A program made the position numbers and the translations under genes. A DNA stretch of 64,000 bases, taken from NCBI GenBank assembly GCA_020638835.1, contig JACKHV010000005.1:248001-312000 (forward strand). Reading direction: 5' to 3'. Positions 35,499 to 45,460 of this stretch are shown here, one piece after another (within the stretch, counting starts at the first letter, position 1; each line of letters begins with the position of its first letter). The notes under the pieces were generated by a model that saw only the letters and a program-made list of their open reading frames with translations, ran no database searches and had not been told where the DNA came from. Source of the DNA: Planctomycetota bacterium (lineage in GTDB: Bacteria; Planctomycetota; UBA1135; GCA-002686595).

Positions 35499-35930
35499 TT
35501 AGAGCGTTTCGATCGTCGTGGGCGACTGGGCGGCGTGCGGGTGTTCCGCGCCGGGGTAGACCTTGAGGTTCGACAGCATGGTTCTGCCGAGCTTGTTCTT
35601 CGGGAGCATGCGGCGCACGGCGAGCGTCACGATGTCGTTGGGACGACGCTCGCGAACCTCGGTCGTGCTGAGCACCTTGCGACCACTCGGGTAACCCGTG
35701 TAGTGCTGGTACTCCTTGCCCTCGTTCTTCTTGCCCGACATCACGCTGTGGGCCGAGTTGATCACGACGACGTGCGTGCCGCCGTGCTCGCTGGGCGTGT
35801 AGGTGGGGCGATCCTTGCCCATCAGGCTGGTCGCAATGCGCGCCGCCATGCGACCCAGGTTGTGCTGGGAGGCGTCGAAGAGGAGCCAACGGTCCTCGAC
35901 ATCGGTGGCTTTGACGTGGGTGGTCCGCAT
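35499..35930 (-). CDS. rplM: 50S ribosomal protein L13
   Basis: 143 residues. Family motifs: RWLLFDASQHNLGRMAARIA, LMGKDRPTYTPSEHGGTHVV, the YQHYTGYPSGRK stretch and VRRMLPKNKLGRTMLSNLKV followed by YPGAEHPH. L13 is an early 50S assembly protein. The start at 35930 is fixed by the family; the longer upstream frame runs antisense-like through Pro/Arg-rich noise. rpsI follows after four bases. Confidence 0.97.
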   Translation of the reverse strand: MRTTHVKATDVEDRWLLFDASQHNLGRMAARIATSLMGKDRPTYTPSEHGGTHVVVINSAHSVMSGKKNEGKEYQHYTGYPSGRKVLSTTEVRERRPNDIVTLAVRRMLPKNKLGRTMLSNLKVYPGAEHPHAAQSPTTIETL

Positions 35931-36099
35931 CGGATCGGTCTCGTCTGGGGGGAGGGCCGGTGGGCCCGGGCTTTGGTGGATTGGCGGCCGAGCGGGCCGC
36001 GCCAAGAAGAAGGAGAGGGCGTTCCGACGGAGACGCACCCCGCGTCGACACCCCGTTGGAGGGGTGCCCGGAGGGGCGATCCACCGTCGAAGGGCGAAG

Positions 36100-36128
36100 A
36101 GCCTATCCGGGCCCGGGACGTTCATCAA
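36100..36128 (-). promoter_or_regulatory. Candidate rplM-rpsI promoter
   Basis: On the minus strand TTGATG and TAGGCT are spaced by 17 bases, about 170 bases before the rplM start. The -35 match is fair and the -10 match weak. The -35 overlaps the end of the upstream gene. Confidence 0.25.
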
Positions 36129-37132
36129 TGCCTTTCGGGCGATTCGGAGGCCGGGAAGCCGGTGATCCGGAGCCAGTCCGGGGCCCCCGCTCCGCGCGGC
36201 GCGGCGACCAGCACGCTCACGCCCTGAGGCAGTCCCGCGGCCAGCCAGCCCGGCGGCCCGGCTCCCTCCGCGACCGGACGAGCCGGCGGCGGGAAGGCCG
36301 CACCGGGGTCCCAGTCCGCGAGCGCCGTCCAGACGCCGTCGGCGCTGCGACGCCAGACTTCGCGCAGCGCGTGGACCGGCCGGCCCGTGCCCGGGTCGAG
36401 CGGCGCGGCCTCGAGGCGGCGCAGGAGGTGCACTTCTCCCCCCTCCGCACCCAGCGTCGCGCGCCCGGTCGGCTCGACGACGAAGCGCGCCGGCTCGCCC
36501 CCGCGCACGTCGAACCACGTCGCGCCCCCGACCGTGAACTCGAGGCGTTCGTGCGCCGAGCGCACTTCGAGCCACTGGTCCCGCGCGAAGTCTCCGTCGA
36601 CGCCGCGCAGCTCGCGACCGGCCGCGGGAGCGCCTGGGAGCGCCACGATCAGCGCCCCTGTGAGCGCTCCGGCCCCCACCGCGGCGCGGGGCCGCTTGCG
36701 CAGACCGACGAGCAGGACGGTCCCTCCGAACAGGAGCAACCAGCGCGCGCGATCGGGGCGTGGCCGTGCGGGCAGGACCGGCGGATGTCCGCGGCGGCCG
36801 ATCGCGCGCGGTGCCTTGCCGGGTCCGCGCGCGTCATCGGCGAGGACCTTCGCCGATCCCTCGGCGGGTGTCGTGGTCACGCGAAGCGCGGAGGCCGCGG
36901 CGGGGGGATCCAGCTCGGCGAGGCTCCCACCGCCGAAGGGCAACGACACGGTGCGCACCTCCCCCGTCGCCAAGCCGATGCGAAGCTCGCTCTGCACGCC
37001 GAGCGCCTCGAGGCGCACCGATTGCAGCGGCCCGCGCAGCTCGACCGGTACGTCGAAGCACGCGCTCTGCGCGTTGCACGGCAGCGCGCTGCCGAGCGCA
37101 AGACACAGTGCACCGAGCAGCGTGCGTGTCAT
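36125..37132 (-). CDS. Secreted or membrane protein of unknown function
   Basis: 335 residues from the ATG at 37132, which gives a clean signal peptide (MTRTLLGALCLALGSALPCN); an ATG 48 bases earlier is possible. Residues about 25-110 look like a beta domain (VPVELRGPLQSVRLEALGV). A hydrophobic helix lies near 130-145 (RWLLLFGGTVLLVGLRKRP) with a second just after. The rest (about 180-335) is another beta-rich domain (RSAHERLEFTVGGATWFDV, LREVWRRSADGVWTALADW). I do not recognise the family. It lies 69 bases after the VOC gene and ends within the candidate rplM promoter. Confidence 0.6.
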   Translation of the reverse strand: MTRTLLGALCLALGSALPCNAQSACFDVPVELRGPLQSVRLEALGVQSELRIGLATGEVRTVSLPFGGGSLAELDPPAAASALRVTTTPAEGSAKVLADDARGPGKAPRAIGRRGHPPVLPARPRPDRARWLLLFGGTVLLVGLRKRPRAAVGAGALTGALIVALPGAPAAGRELRGVDGDFARDQWLEVRSAHERLEFTVGGATWFDVRGGEPARFVVEPTGRATLGAEGGEVHLLRRLEAAPLDPGTGRPVHALREVWRRSADGVWTALADWDPGAAFPPPARPVAEGAGPPGWLAAGLPQGVSVLVAAPRGAGAPDWLRITGFPASESPERH

Positions 37133-37201
37133 GGCTCGTCGCGCGACTCGTCGCCGCGCGCTGTGCCCCGTGATCGTCATGCGGCCGCGCGTCCCACGCG
37201 C

Positions 37202-37639
37202 TCAGACCTCGGGCAGCTCGTCCGCCGGCTGCCAGAGCTCGACGCGGTTGCCGTCGCCGTCGTAGATCCAGGAGAACGAACCGTACTCGCCGTCCTCGCG
37301 CCCCGTCGGCTTCACGCCGCGCTCCGCGAGCCGCGCGAGCACCCCGTCGAGGTCGCGCGTCCGCAGGTTGATCATCACGCGCGCGTCGCCGTACGGAGAC
37401 TCCGGCTTCGGATCGCCGTCGCGCCGCGGCATGGGCACGTTCGCCTTCATGATGCTGAAGACGGTCGGGAACGGCGTCCCGGAACCGTCGGGGTCGACCG
37501 CTTGGAAGGTCAGCCCGCTGGTTCCGCTGTCCATCCGGAACTCGAACTCCAGGCCGAGGTGCTCGGCGTACCAATCGGAGAGGCGTCCCGGATCCTCGGA
37601 GAAGAGGAACACGCCGCCGATGCCTTCGATCCTGCTCAT
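37202..37639 (-). CDS. VOC-superfamily (glyoxalase-like) protein
   Basis: 145 residues with two beta-alpha-beta-beta-beta halves. The first has GVFLFSEDPGRLSDWYAEHL and GLEFEFRMDSG; the second has VMINLRTRDLDGVLARLAER, GVKPTGREDGEYGSFSWIYD and GNRVELWQPADE, the last with a typical metal-ligand Glu. Members include glyoxalase I, dioxygenases and resistance proteins; substrate cannot be read from sequence. It is divergent from the hybrid kinase gene with an 80-base spacer. Confidence 0.85.
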   Translation of the reverse strand: MSRIEGIGGVFLFSEDPGRLSDWYAEHLGLEFEFRMDSGTSGLTFQAVDPDGSGTPFPTVFSIMKANVPMPRRDGDPKPESPYGDARVMINLRTRDLDGVLARLAERGVKPTGREDGEYGSFSWIYDGDGNRVELWQPADELPEV

Positions 37640-37719
37640 GTCTACCTCGTTGCTTGCCGCTGCGCGCCGGATGACTGCACCGGCGTCCGAGGATGATACC
37701 TTGGCGGTGGGATCGATCG

Positions 37720-39813
37720 ATGAAAGACACCGACGCGAGCCAAGACGAGAGCCTCGAATCCCTTCGCGCACGGATCGCGGAGCTCGAGGCGATCGTGGCT
37801 GCCCGTGACGACGAGTCCGATGGAGTCAGCCGACTCGAGCAGATCTCCACGCTGGACGAAATCAGCCGCACGATCCTAGCCGCCCAGGACATGCGCGAGG
37901 CGATGAACGCCGTGCTCGACCTGATGCTGGAGCTGTTCGACTGCGACATCGTCTCGCTGGTGCGCGCGGTCCAACCGGGTCAAAAGGTGGTGATCGCGGA
38001 CTACGAGAGCCACCGTCCCGGCTTCCCCGGAACGCTCGCGAAGGGCGTCGAGCTTCCGGTCGGTCCGGAGCTACACGCGACCGTGGCGGGTATTCTGGCG
38101 AGCAACGGTGCGCTCTCTTCGTACGCCGGCGAGCTGCCGCTGCCCGAGGACGTCGAGCGTCTGTTCGGCGTGCACTCGGCGCTTGTCGTCGCGGTGCGCC
38201 CGCTGTTCGGTGATCCGTGGCTTCTGATCCTGAACCACTGCCGCTCGACGCGCGAGTGGACTCGGCGCGACCGCCGCCTGCTCGAGACGATCGCCAAGCG
38301 CTTCGTCGACATCCTGACGCTGCTCATTTCCGACGAGCACCGCCGCGCGACGGAGGCTCGCTACCGCACGCTCGTGGAGAACGCGCCGGAAGCCCTCGTC
38401 GTCTTCGACGTCGCCGAAGGTCACATCGTGGACGCCAATCAACAGGCCTGCGAGATGTTCAAGCTCGAGCGCCATGAGCTGCTGCGCGCCACGCCGGGCA
38501 CGCTGAGCCCCCCGACGCAACTCGACGGTTCCGACTCGCACGAGGCCGCCTCGGAACGCGTTCGACGGGCGCTCGAGGAGGGCCCCCAGGTCTTCGAGTG
38601 GATGCACGTGGACAGTGAGGGTTCTGCGATCCCCTGCGAAGTGAGACTCGTGCGCCTCCCAGGTGAGTCGCCGCAGATCCGCGGCAGCATGATCGACATT
38701 CGGGAGCGCAAACGCCTCGAGGGCGAGCTGCGACAGTCGCAGAAAATGGAAGCCGTAGGTAGCCTGGCGGGCGGTATAGCGCACGACTTCAACAACCTTC
38801 TGGTCGCTATCCTCGGCAACGCGGAGTACGCGGTCGAGCTGCTCCCCGAGGAATCCGAGCTGCTGGACCCGCTGCGCGAGATTCAGCGCGCCGGCGAGCG
38901 CGCCGCGAGCCTGACGAGCCAACTGCTCGCCTTCAGCCGCAAGCAAGTCAATGAGCCCGCGATCCTTGACCTCAATCAGTGCGTGCGCAGCGTCTCGCGC
39001 CTGATCGAGCGCTTGATCGGCGAACACATCACACTCGTCACCGAACTCGACGAGACGGCGCCCTGCATCCGCGCCGACGCCGTGCAGGTCGAGCAGGTCA
39101 TCCTGAACCTGTGCACGAACGCGCGCGACGCGATGCCGCACGGCGGCACGCTCGTGATCCGCACGACCATCGTGGAGCCGGACCACGTCCTGCTGTGCGT
39201 GATCGACGACGGCGCGGGCATGACGTCCGACCTGATTGCGCGCGCGCCGGAGCCCTTCTTCACGACCAAGGAAGTCGGCAAGGGCACGGGGCTCGGGTTG
39301 TCGACGGTGTACGGCATCGTCACCCAAGCCGGCGGTGAGTTCTCGATCGAGTCGACGCCCGGCGAAGGCTCCAAGATCTGCGCGAAGTTCCCGCGCGTCG
39401 CGCCCCCCCCCGTCGAGCCGCCGGCTCCTCCGCACTCCGAGCACGCGCCGACGCGCGCGGGCGCGGAGCGGATCCTCTGCGTCGAGGACGACGCCAGCGT
39501 GGCCTTCGTCGTCGAGCGCACGCTACGCAGCCACGGCTACTCCGTGATCGTCGCGCGCGACGGGCAGGAGGCGCTCGAGCTCGCGCGCGGCGGCCTCGAG
39601 TTCGACGTGCTGTTGACGGACGTGATCATGCCGCGCATGGGCGGCCCGGAACTCGCGCGCCGCCTGCGCGAGACTCACCCCGGCTTGAAGGTGCTGTACT
39701 GCACGGGCCACAGCCCCGAGAACCTGCCGCGCGAGTCGGGTTACGACGTCGTGCACAAGCCGTTCCAGTCGCACGAGCTGCTGGAACGGCTGCGCGGTGT
39801 GCTCGCGAGCTGA
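37720..39813 (+). CDS. Cytoplasmic GAF-PAS hybrid sensor histidine kinase with receiver
   Basis: 697 residues, no transmembrane helix. A short coiled coil (RARIAELEAIVAARDD) leads to a GAF-like domain (about 35-210), a PAS domain (about 215-340, YRTLVENAPEALVVFDVAEG and a PAC end GSMIDIRERKRLEGEL), then the kinase. H box: GSLAGGIAHDFNNLLVAIL; N box: VILNLCTNARDAM; G1: IDDGAGM; G2: GKGTGLGLSTVYGI. The C-terminal receiver has EDDASVA, the phospho-Asp in LLTDVIMPRMGG and a Lys in VVHKPF. The HDFNNLL subtype commonly uses its own receiver as output or phospho-sink. An ATG 27 bases earlier is possible. It converges with the Ser/Thr kinase gene 16 bases away. Confidence 0.93.
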   Translation: MKDTDASQDESLESLRARIAELEAIVAARDDESDGVSRLEQISTLDEISRTILAAQDMREAMNAVLDLMLELFDCDIVSLVRAVQPGQKVVIADYESHRPGFPGTLAKGVELPVGPELHATVAGILASNGALSSYAGELPLPEDVERLFGVHSALVVAVRPLFGDPWLLILNHCRSTREWTRRDRRLLETIAKRFVDILTLLISDEHRRATEARYRTLVENAPEALVVFDVAEGHIVDANQQACEMFKLERHELLRATPGTLSPPTQLDGSDSHEAASERVRRALEEGPQVFEWMHVDSEGSAIPCEVRLVRLPGESPQIRGSMIDIRERKRLEGELRQSQKMEAVGSLAGGIAHDFNNLLVAILGNAEYAVELLPEESELLDPLREIQRAGERAASLTSQLLAFSRKQVNEPAILDLNQCVRSVSRLIERLIGEHITLVTELDETAPCIRADAVQVEQVILNLCTNARDAMPHGGTLVIRTTIVEPDHVLLCVIDDGAGMTSDLIARAPEPFFTTKEVGKGTGLGLSTVYGIVTQAGGEFSIESTPGEGSKICAKFPRVAPPPVEPPAPPHSEHAPTRAGAERILCVEDDASVAFVVERTLRSHGYSVIVARDGQEALELARGGLEFDVLLTDVIMPRMGGPELARRLRETHPGLKVLYCTGHSPENLPRESGYDVVHKPFQSHELLERLRGVLAS

Positions 39814-39829
39814 GCGGCCCGCCGGGACC

Positions 39830-42176
39830 TCAGCCGCGATGCGCGCGCCACCAGCTCGCGGCGCGCTCCTCGGTCCACGGCTCCAGACTCTTGATCGAGT
39901 CGAGCACCGCGAGGACGGCCGCGGTGTCCGCGGGGCGCTCGTCCATCTCCTTCGAGAGGCAGGCGCGGACGAGTTCGTCCAGCTCCGGCGGGATCGGCTG
40001 GTCCGTCCGCTTCGACGGTGCCACCGGTTCTTGCCGCAGGATGCGGTCCAGCAGGTCCGCGTCCGTCCCTCCCGACAAGTGGTGCTTGCCGGTGAGCAAG
40101 TAGAACGCGACCGCGCCGAGCGAGTAGATGTCGGTGCGCGCGTCGACGCGGTCGGGCGCTCGCAGGCGCTCGGGAGCGAGGTAGAGCAAGGTGCCGCTGA
40201 TCTTCGTCGGCTGGGTCAGCTGCTCCTCGTGTCCTCCGCCGATCTCCTTCACCAATCCGAAGTCGAGCAGCTTGACTACGTCGTGGCGCCCGCCCTGCAC
40301 GCAGAGCATCAGGTTCATCGGCTTCACGTCGCGGTGCACGAGCCCGCGCTCGTGCGCTTCGCCGAGCGACGCGCATGACGTGCACGACGCGTGCCGGGTC
40401 GAAGTCGCCGCTCGCGCGCACGACCTCCGACAGGTTCATGCCGTCGAGGTACTCCATGGCGCAGTAGAAGGTGCCCTCGAGCGTGCGTCCGAAGTCGTAG
40501 ACCGCGATCGTGTTCGGACACGTCAGCTGGCTGGCGAGCTGCACCTCGCGCTCGAAGCGCGCGAGCGACTCCGCGTCGACAACCTCGCGCTTCAGCAGCT
40601 TGACGGCCGTCGGCCGGCGCAAGAGGGCGTGGCGCGCAAGGTAGACCTCGCCCAAGCCGCCTTCGCCGATGCGCTTCACCAGCGTGTAGGGTCCGAGCTG
40701 CGTTCCGGCTTCGACGCGCTTCCTGAGCTGCACGACCGCGAAGGACGAGGAGAGTCCGAAGACGAGGATCGCGCCGAGCAGCGCCAGCATCAGGAGCAGG
40801 ATGAGGTCGACGTACCGGCGCGCCGCGAAGGCCTCCTCGGCGTCGATCTCCGTGATGAGCGCGAAGTCGTAGGCTCCCAACCAGGCCCACGCGCCGATGA
40901 CCGGCACGCCGCGGTAGTCACGGTACGGTTCCATCCGCACGCCGGACGCGGCGGTGGCGCGATCGCCCAGGCGCACGCAGTCCGTGACGTCGTCGTAGAT
41001 CTTCGTCCGCCGGTTGCCCTGCAGGGCGGTGTCCCTCGGGAGGCGATCCACGGGACCGCCGGGGTCGATCAGCGCGAAGTTCATCACGCGCGTGCCGTTC
41101 TCGTCGTCGACCGGCCGATCGCCGAGCCACACCGGCTCGATGCCGCGCGCGCGGAGCGCTTGCACGTAGGAGCGCCCGAAGCGGTTCTCGCTGCGCACGA
41201 AGCCGTCGCGGTCGACGGCGTACGTCTCGCTGGTGCTCTGGGCGCCGCCGTTCGCGGTGCTCAGGATGTCCGAGAACGACTTCGCGGGCGATCCGACGAC
41301 CAGGCTCACGAGCACGGGGCGTCGACCGTCCGCCTTCTTCTCGCCGAACAGCACTGGTGCCTCGACCCACGCCATCGCTTCGAGGTCGCGGAGGTCGCCC
41401 GGCAGCTGCGGCCTGGCGCTGTCCCAGGACTCGGGATTGGACGGCAGCGTGAATCGGGCTGTCGCGAGTGTGGTTTGCTTGAGGAGGAGCTGCTCACCCA
41501 CGAAGCGTCGGTTCATCGCCGCGAGCAGAACGCCGGAGCGGTGGATCAGCGCGTAGCCCTCGAAGTCGTCGCGTTGCAGGAGGTGCTCGAGCGTGCGAGC
41601 CACGGTGTCCTGCAGACCGTCTGCCGTCAAGTCGGCGTGTCGTTGTTCGAGCGTCGCGTTGAGATCCGTCCCGCGGCCGGCGAGGCGTCGGCTGAGCTCG
41701 GTCAGGTCCGGATCGTTGCAGGCGGACTGCACGTCGAGCAGCTGCCCCCTCACCCACTCCTCGACGTACGCGCGCTCGAGATCGAGCCGTCGAACGAGGT
41801 TCTGTCGGAGCTGGTCGTCCCAACGCTCGAGGATCGCGTGACGCGCCCAGAGTCCGAGGCACGCGACCACGACGACGATCGCGATCAACACCCAAGTCCG
41901 CGTGCTCCCGGACTCGAAGAGCCGGGAGGCGAGCGCGCCGGCGTCCGTGTGTTCGCCGAGGGCACCGCGTGCCGGAGCGGCGGCGGGCAGCGACGAAGGC
42001 GGAGTCGCGGCGACGAGGTCCTCCTCGTGGTGGTTCGCGAGCAAGCGACGCACCTGCGCGAGCAGGACGTCGTCTCCGGCGCAGGCTTCCGCGAGGTACG
42101 CCTCGCGTTGCGACTCGGGTCGCTCGAGCGCCTCCGAGAACAGCTCTCCGACCCGCCCGCTCAGGTCGATCTTCAC
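39830..42176 (-). pseudogene. Receptor-type Ser/Thr kinase with extracytoplasmic sensor, frameshifted in the catalytic domain
   Basis: GTG start at 42176 overlapping the sigma gene stop. Order: cytoplasmic head typical of planctomycete kinases (LFSEALERPESQREAYLAEA), helix (TWVLIAIVVVVACLGLWA), Cache-like sensor of about 320 residues, second helix (LILLLMLALLGAILVFGLSS), then the kinase (IGEGGLGEVYLAR, TAVKLLKRE). At 40370 the frame breaks: HVMR is followed in another frame by SLGEAHERGL, then HRDVKPMN and KLLDFGLVKE through to 39830. Compared with relatives about four residues are missing, as if 11 bases were lost. Read straight, the product would lose its catalytic loop. It may be a real lesion, an assembly error or programmed. 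Confidence 0.8.
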
Positions 42177-42802
42177 GCCGTCTCGTCCTCGTCGAGCTGA
42201 CTGCGCACCCAGGCCTTGATCAGCGTCCACTGCTTCTCGACCCAGCGCGTGCTCATGCCGAGGACCACGGCGACCTCGGGGACGGTCATGTTGCCGAAGA
42301 AACGCAGCTCGACGATCTGCGCCAGCCGGGGGTCCTGTTCGCGCAGCTCTCCGAGCAGCTCATCGACGAACAGCACGTCGTCGTCGGAGTTCGCGGTGAG
42401 CGTCAGGCCTTCCTCGAGGCTGAGCTTGCGCCGATCGCCACCGCGCTTCTCGCGCCGCTTCGACCGCGCGTGGTCCACCAGGATGCGGCGCATCGCCCGC
42501 GCTCCGATCGCGAAGAAGTGCGTCCTGCCGTTCACGTCGAGCTCGGCGCCTTGCGCCAGGCGCATGAACGCCTCGTGGACCAGCTCGGTCGGTTGCAGGC
42601 TGTGGCCGACGGCCTCCCGACTCAGGTAACGACCGGCGAGCTTGCGCAGCTCGTCGTAGACCAGCGGAAGCAGACGCTCGGGCGCGCTGTCGTCACCGCG
42701 ACTCACGGCCGCCAGCTCGCGCGTCACCAGCTGCGCGGAAGTCGCGTCCGGACGCGGACGGGATCGAGAGCGTTCGACCGGATCAGGCTCGTTCGGATTC
42801 AT
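42173..42802 (-). CDS. ECF sigma factor of the kinase-linked planctomycete/acidobacterial type
   Basis: 209 residues. Region 2: LLPLVYDELRKLAGRYLSRE, then SLQPTELVHEAFMRLAQG and RTHFFAIGARAMRRILVDHA. Region 4: LAQIVELRFFGNMTVPEVAV and STRWVEKQWTLIKAWVRSQL. This pattern matches the TIGR02999-like group common in Planctomycetota and Acidobacteriota. The stop overlaps the start of the receptor kinase gene by four bases, so the two are translationally coupled and probably form one signalling unit. Confidence 0.92.
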   Translation of the reverse strand: MNPNEPDPVERSRSRPRPDATSAQLVTRELAAVSRGDDSAPERLLPLVYDELRKLAGRYLSREAVGHSLQPTELVHEAFMRLAQGAELDVNGRTHFFAIGARAMRRILVDHARSKRREKRGGDRRKLSLEEGLTLTANSDDDVLFVDELLGELREQDPRLAQIVELRFFGNMTVPEVAVVLGMSTRWVEKQWTLIKAWVRSQLDEDETA

Positions 42803-42880
42803 CGTTCGTGATCTGCGCGGAAGCGGAGTCTACGGAGTCACGACCCGCAATGCTCCTTCCAGCCGCGCCCACCCGCCCGC

Positions 42881-42915
42881 TAACGAAAGAGGGCGGCCCC
42901 GTCGGGACCGCCCTC
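42881..42915 (-). terminator. Terminator of PPC-repeat gene A
   Basis: GAGGGCGGCCCC pairs with GGGACCGCCCTC with one mismatch over a 3-base loop, 43 bases past the stop. On the minus strand the stem is followed by TTTCGTTA, a short T-rich tract. Confidence 0.65.
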
Positions 42916-42958
42916 GTCGAGCATTGCCGGAGGCGCGATCACGCCCCCGCAGGTCGAA

Positions 42959-45460
42959 CTAGATCCAGTTGATCGTGAGACCCTGGGTGAAGTTCGAGCC
43001 GGTGCCGCAGGGGCTCACACCGCCGGGGTCGCGGTACCACTGTTGGTAGTAGCGCGTGACGCCGGGAGTGATGTTGCCGTTCGTGACGATAGAGCTCACG
43101 GTCGAGCCGGAGCCGGTGCCGTCTGTGAAGACGACTTCGACACGCTCGGTCGGGTTGCCCATGCAGAGGATGCCGTCCTTGAACGGGAAGGAGACGAGCG
43201 TCGAGCCCTGCACCAGCATGCTGGGCTGGTTCGCACGCGCCTGCGAGACCGTGAACACGAGGTCGTCGTTCGCGACGATCGAGGTGCCCGAGGCCGTCAG
43301 GATCGCGCCGAAGCCGAGCGAGCTCTTGCAGCCCTCACCGGCACCCAGCGCCGACTCGTTGGCACAGGGGCATCCCACCACGCCGCCGCCGACGTCAGCC
43401 GTGCCGTCGCCGAAGCAGAACGGAGTCGCCAGCACGCCGCCGGAGCCGAGGATCTCCATGTCGTAGTTGTTGCACTCTCCGCCGGAGTTGGCCCAGACCA
43501 CCACTTGGACGTAGTAGGTCTGCACGCTGCCCGTGGAGTTCGTCCACGTGATCGTCTCGTCGTCGCTGCCGGTGAAGCCGCGCACGAGGTAGCTGGCGAG
43601 ATCGCCGCAACCGACGAGGTCGTCGTACAGGTAGATGTCGATGTCGGCCGTGGCCGTCGAGAAGAACAGGTTCACCGTCAGGACGTCGGTGTCCGCGACG
43701 GAGACCTCGTAGAAGTCCTCGTCCGCCTTGCTGACGAACAGACCCGGGAACAAGCCGTCGTTCATCGAGACCGCGTTCGAGCAATCGTCGTTGTCTTCGA
43801 AGCTGTCGTCGGAGAGCGGGTTGAGGCAGGGATCGGGGGCCGTGGCGACGTTCAGGTCGTAGTTGTTGCAACCCTCACCCACGGCGACACGCGCCGACAA
43901 GTAGGCCGTCGCGGCCGCGCCGGTGCCGTTCGACCAGGAGACCTGACCGGTACCGCCGAAGCCGAAGTCGACGTCCACCTGGTTCGCGCAGGCCGGATCG
44001 TCGAACAGGTAGAGGTCGACGTCGCCGTTGGCGCCCGAGACGTACGAGACGTCGACGGTGAGGATCTCATTGGCGGGGACGGTGACCGCGTAGTAGTCGT
44101 GGTCCGTCTCGGAGACGAACAGGCCGGTTTGGACACCGGAGGCCAGCGCGACGGCGGAGACGCAGTCGTCGTTGTCTTCGAATCCGTCGTCGGCCGCAGT
44201 CGCGCACGGATCGGGAGCGACCGTGATCTGCAAGTCGTAGTCGTTGCAGGTGAAGGTCGTGCCGAAGGCGTAGACGCGCAGGTAGTAGTCGGCGTTCGCG
44301 CCGGTTCCGTTGGCGACGGAGACTTGCTCGTTGTCCGAGGTGGAGAAGCTGCCGTCGACCTGCACCGTGCACGCCGGGTCGCTGAACAAGGTGACGTCGA
44401 TGTCGCCGTTCGCGTCGATGAAGAGCACGTCGCAGGTCAGGATCTGTCCCGTGGGGACGCCCTGGATCAGGTAGTAGTCGTTGTCGTCGGCAGTCGCCTG
44501 ACCGAACATGCGCAAGCCCGAGGTGAGTCCCGTCGGGACGAGCGAGGCCGAGGCGCAGTCGTCGTTGTCCTCGAAGCTGTCGTCGCCGATCGCGAGGCAG
44601 GGGTCCGGAGCCGTCGTGACGGTCAGGTCGTAGTTGTTGCAGCCCTGACCGGCCACCACTTCCGCCGTCAGCACCCACGTCGCCGCGGCGCCCGTGGCGT
44701 TGGCGTAGCTGACTTGACCAGTGCCGGCCGTGGGGAACACGGAGTCGATCTGCGTGGTGCACGCGAGGTCGCTGTAGAGGCGCAGGTCCACGTCGCCGGT
44801 GCCGCCGCCGTAGCTCACGTCGACGGTGAGCATGTCGTTGGCGGGAACCGTGATCAGGTAGAAGTCGGGGTCGACGTCGGAGACGAACAGCCCGGTGGTG
44901 GTGCCGGCACCGAGCGCCACACCGGCGCCGCAGGTGTCGTTCTCCTCGAAGGCGTCGTCGACGGGCGACGCGCACGGATCGGGAGCCGTGCTGATCACGA
45001 GGTCGTAGTCGTTGCAGGTCGCGGCGGAGAACATTTCGACGCGCACGATCAGAGGCAGCGCCACGGCACCCGTGTTCGGCCACACGACTTGTTCGTTGTC
45101 GGTGACGGAGAAGCCGCGCACGAGGTAGTCGCCGGCGGCCTCACCACCGCAGTTCGGGCTGGTGGCCGGGTCGTAGAGGTAGAGGTCCACGTCGGCGATC
45201 GCGTCGATGAACAAACAATCGACGGTCAGGATCTCGCCGGGCGGCACGCTGACCGCGAAGAAGTCGTCGTTGTAGGTGCCGCCGGTGCCTTCGACCGTGA
45301 GGCCCGTGTAGGTGCCGTTGGCGAGCGGGGGAGCGGTGACGCAGTCGTCGTTCGGCTCGTAGCTGTCGGCAGCCGGGCACTGGGCCCAGCCGTTGCCGAC
45401 GAGCGCGAGGGCCGCGGCCACGGCCATGACGGGCTTGCCGAATGTGTCGAAAAGACGCAT
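42959..45460 (-). CDS. Secreted PPC-repeat protein A (5 repeats plus shared Cys-rich tail)
   Basis: 833 residues; GGAG precedes the ATG at 45460. Signal peptide to about 26 (ending NGWAQC). Five tandem repeats of about 125 residues follow (28-670), each starting near DDSFEDNDDC and ending near CNNYDLNVATAPDPC, with core GLFVSETDHDYYAVTVPANE and LTVDVSYVSGANGDVDLYL. This matches the bacterial pre-peptidase C-terminal (PPC) beta-sandwich, here with about four conserved Cys per repeat. The last 160 residues form a tail common to all four neighbours: PFCFGDGTADVGG, GCPCANESALGAGEGC, KDGILCMGN, YYQQWYRDPGG. The product is probably exported and bound to the cell surface; the role is unknown. Confidence 0.82.
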   Translation of the reverse strand: MRLFDTFGKPVMAVAAALALVGNGWAQCPAADSYEPNDDCVTAPPLANGTYTGLTVEGTGGTYNDDFFAVSVPPGEILTVDCLFIDAIADVDLYLYDPATSPNCGGEAAGDYLVRGFSVTDNEQVVWPNTGAVALPLIVRVEMFSAATCNDYDLVISTAPDPCASPVDDAFEENDTCGAGVALGAGTTTGLFVSDVDPDFYLITVPANDMLTVDVSYGGGTGDVDLRLYSDLACTTQIDSVFPTAGTGQVSYANATGAAATWVLTAEVVAGQGCNNYDLTVTTAPDPCLAIGDDSFEDNDDCASASLVPTGLTSGLRMFGQATADDNDYYLIQGVPTGQILTCDVLFIDANGDIDVTLFSDPACTVQVDGSFSTSDNEQVSVANGTGANADYYLRVYAFGTTFTCNDYDLQITVAPDPCATAADDGFEDNDDCVSAVALASGVQTGLFVSETDHDYYAVTVPANEILTVDVSYVSGANGDVDLYLFDDPACANQVDVDFGFGGTGQVSWSNGTGAAATAYLSARVAVGEGCNNYDLNVATAPDPCLNPLSDDSFEDNDDCSNAVSMNDGLFPGLFVSKADEDFYEVSVADTDVLTVNLFFSTATADIDIYLYDDLVGCGDLASYLVRGFTGSDDETITWTNSTGSVQTYYVQVVVWANSGGECNNYDMEILGSGGVLATPFCFGDGTADVGGGVVGCPCANESALGAGEGCKSSLGFGAILTASGTSIVANDDLVFTVSQARANQPSMLVQGSTLVSFPFKDGILCMGNPTERVEVVFTDGTGSGSTVSSIVTNGNITPGVTRYYQQWYRDPGGVSPCGTGSNFTQGLTINWI

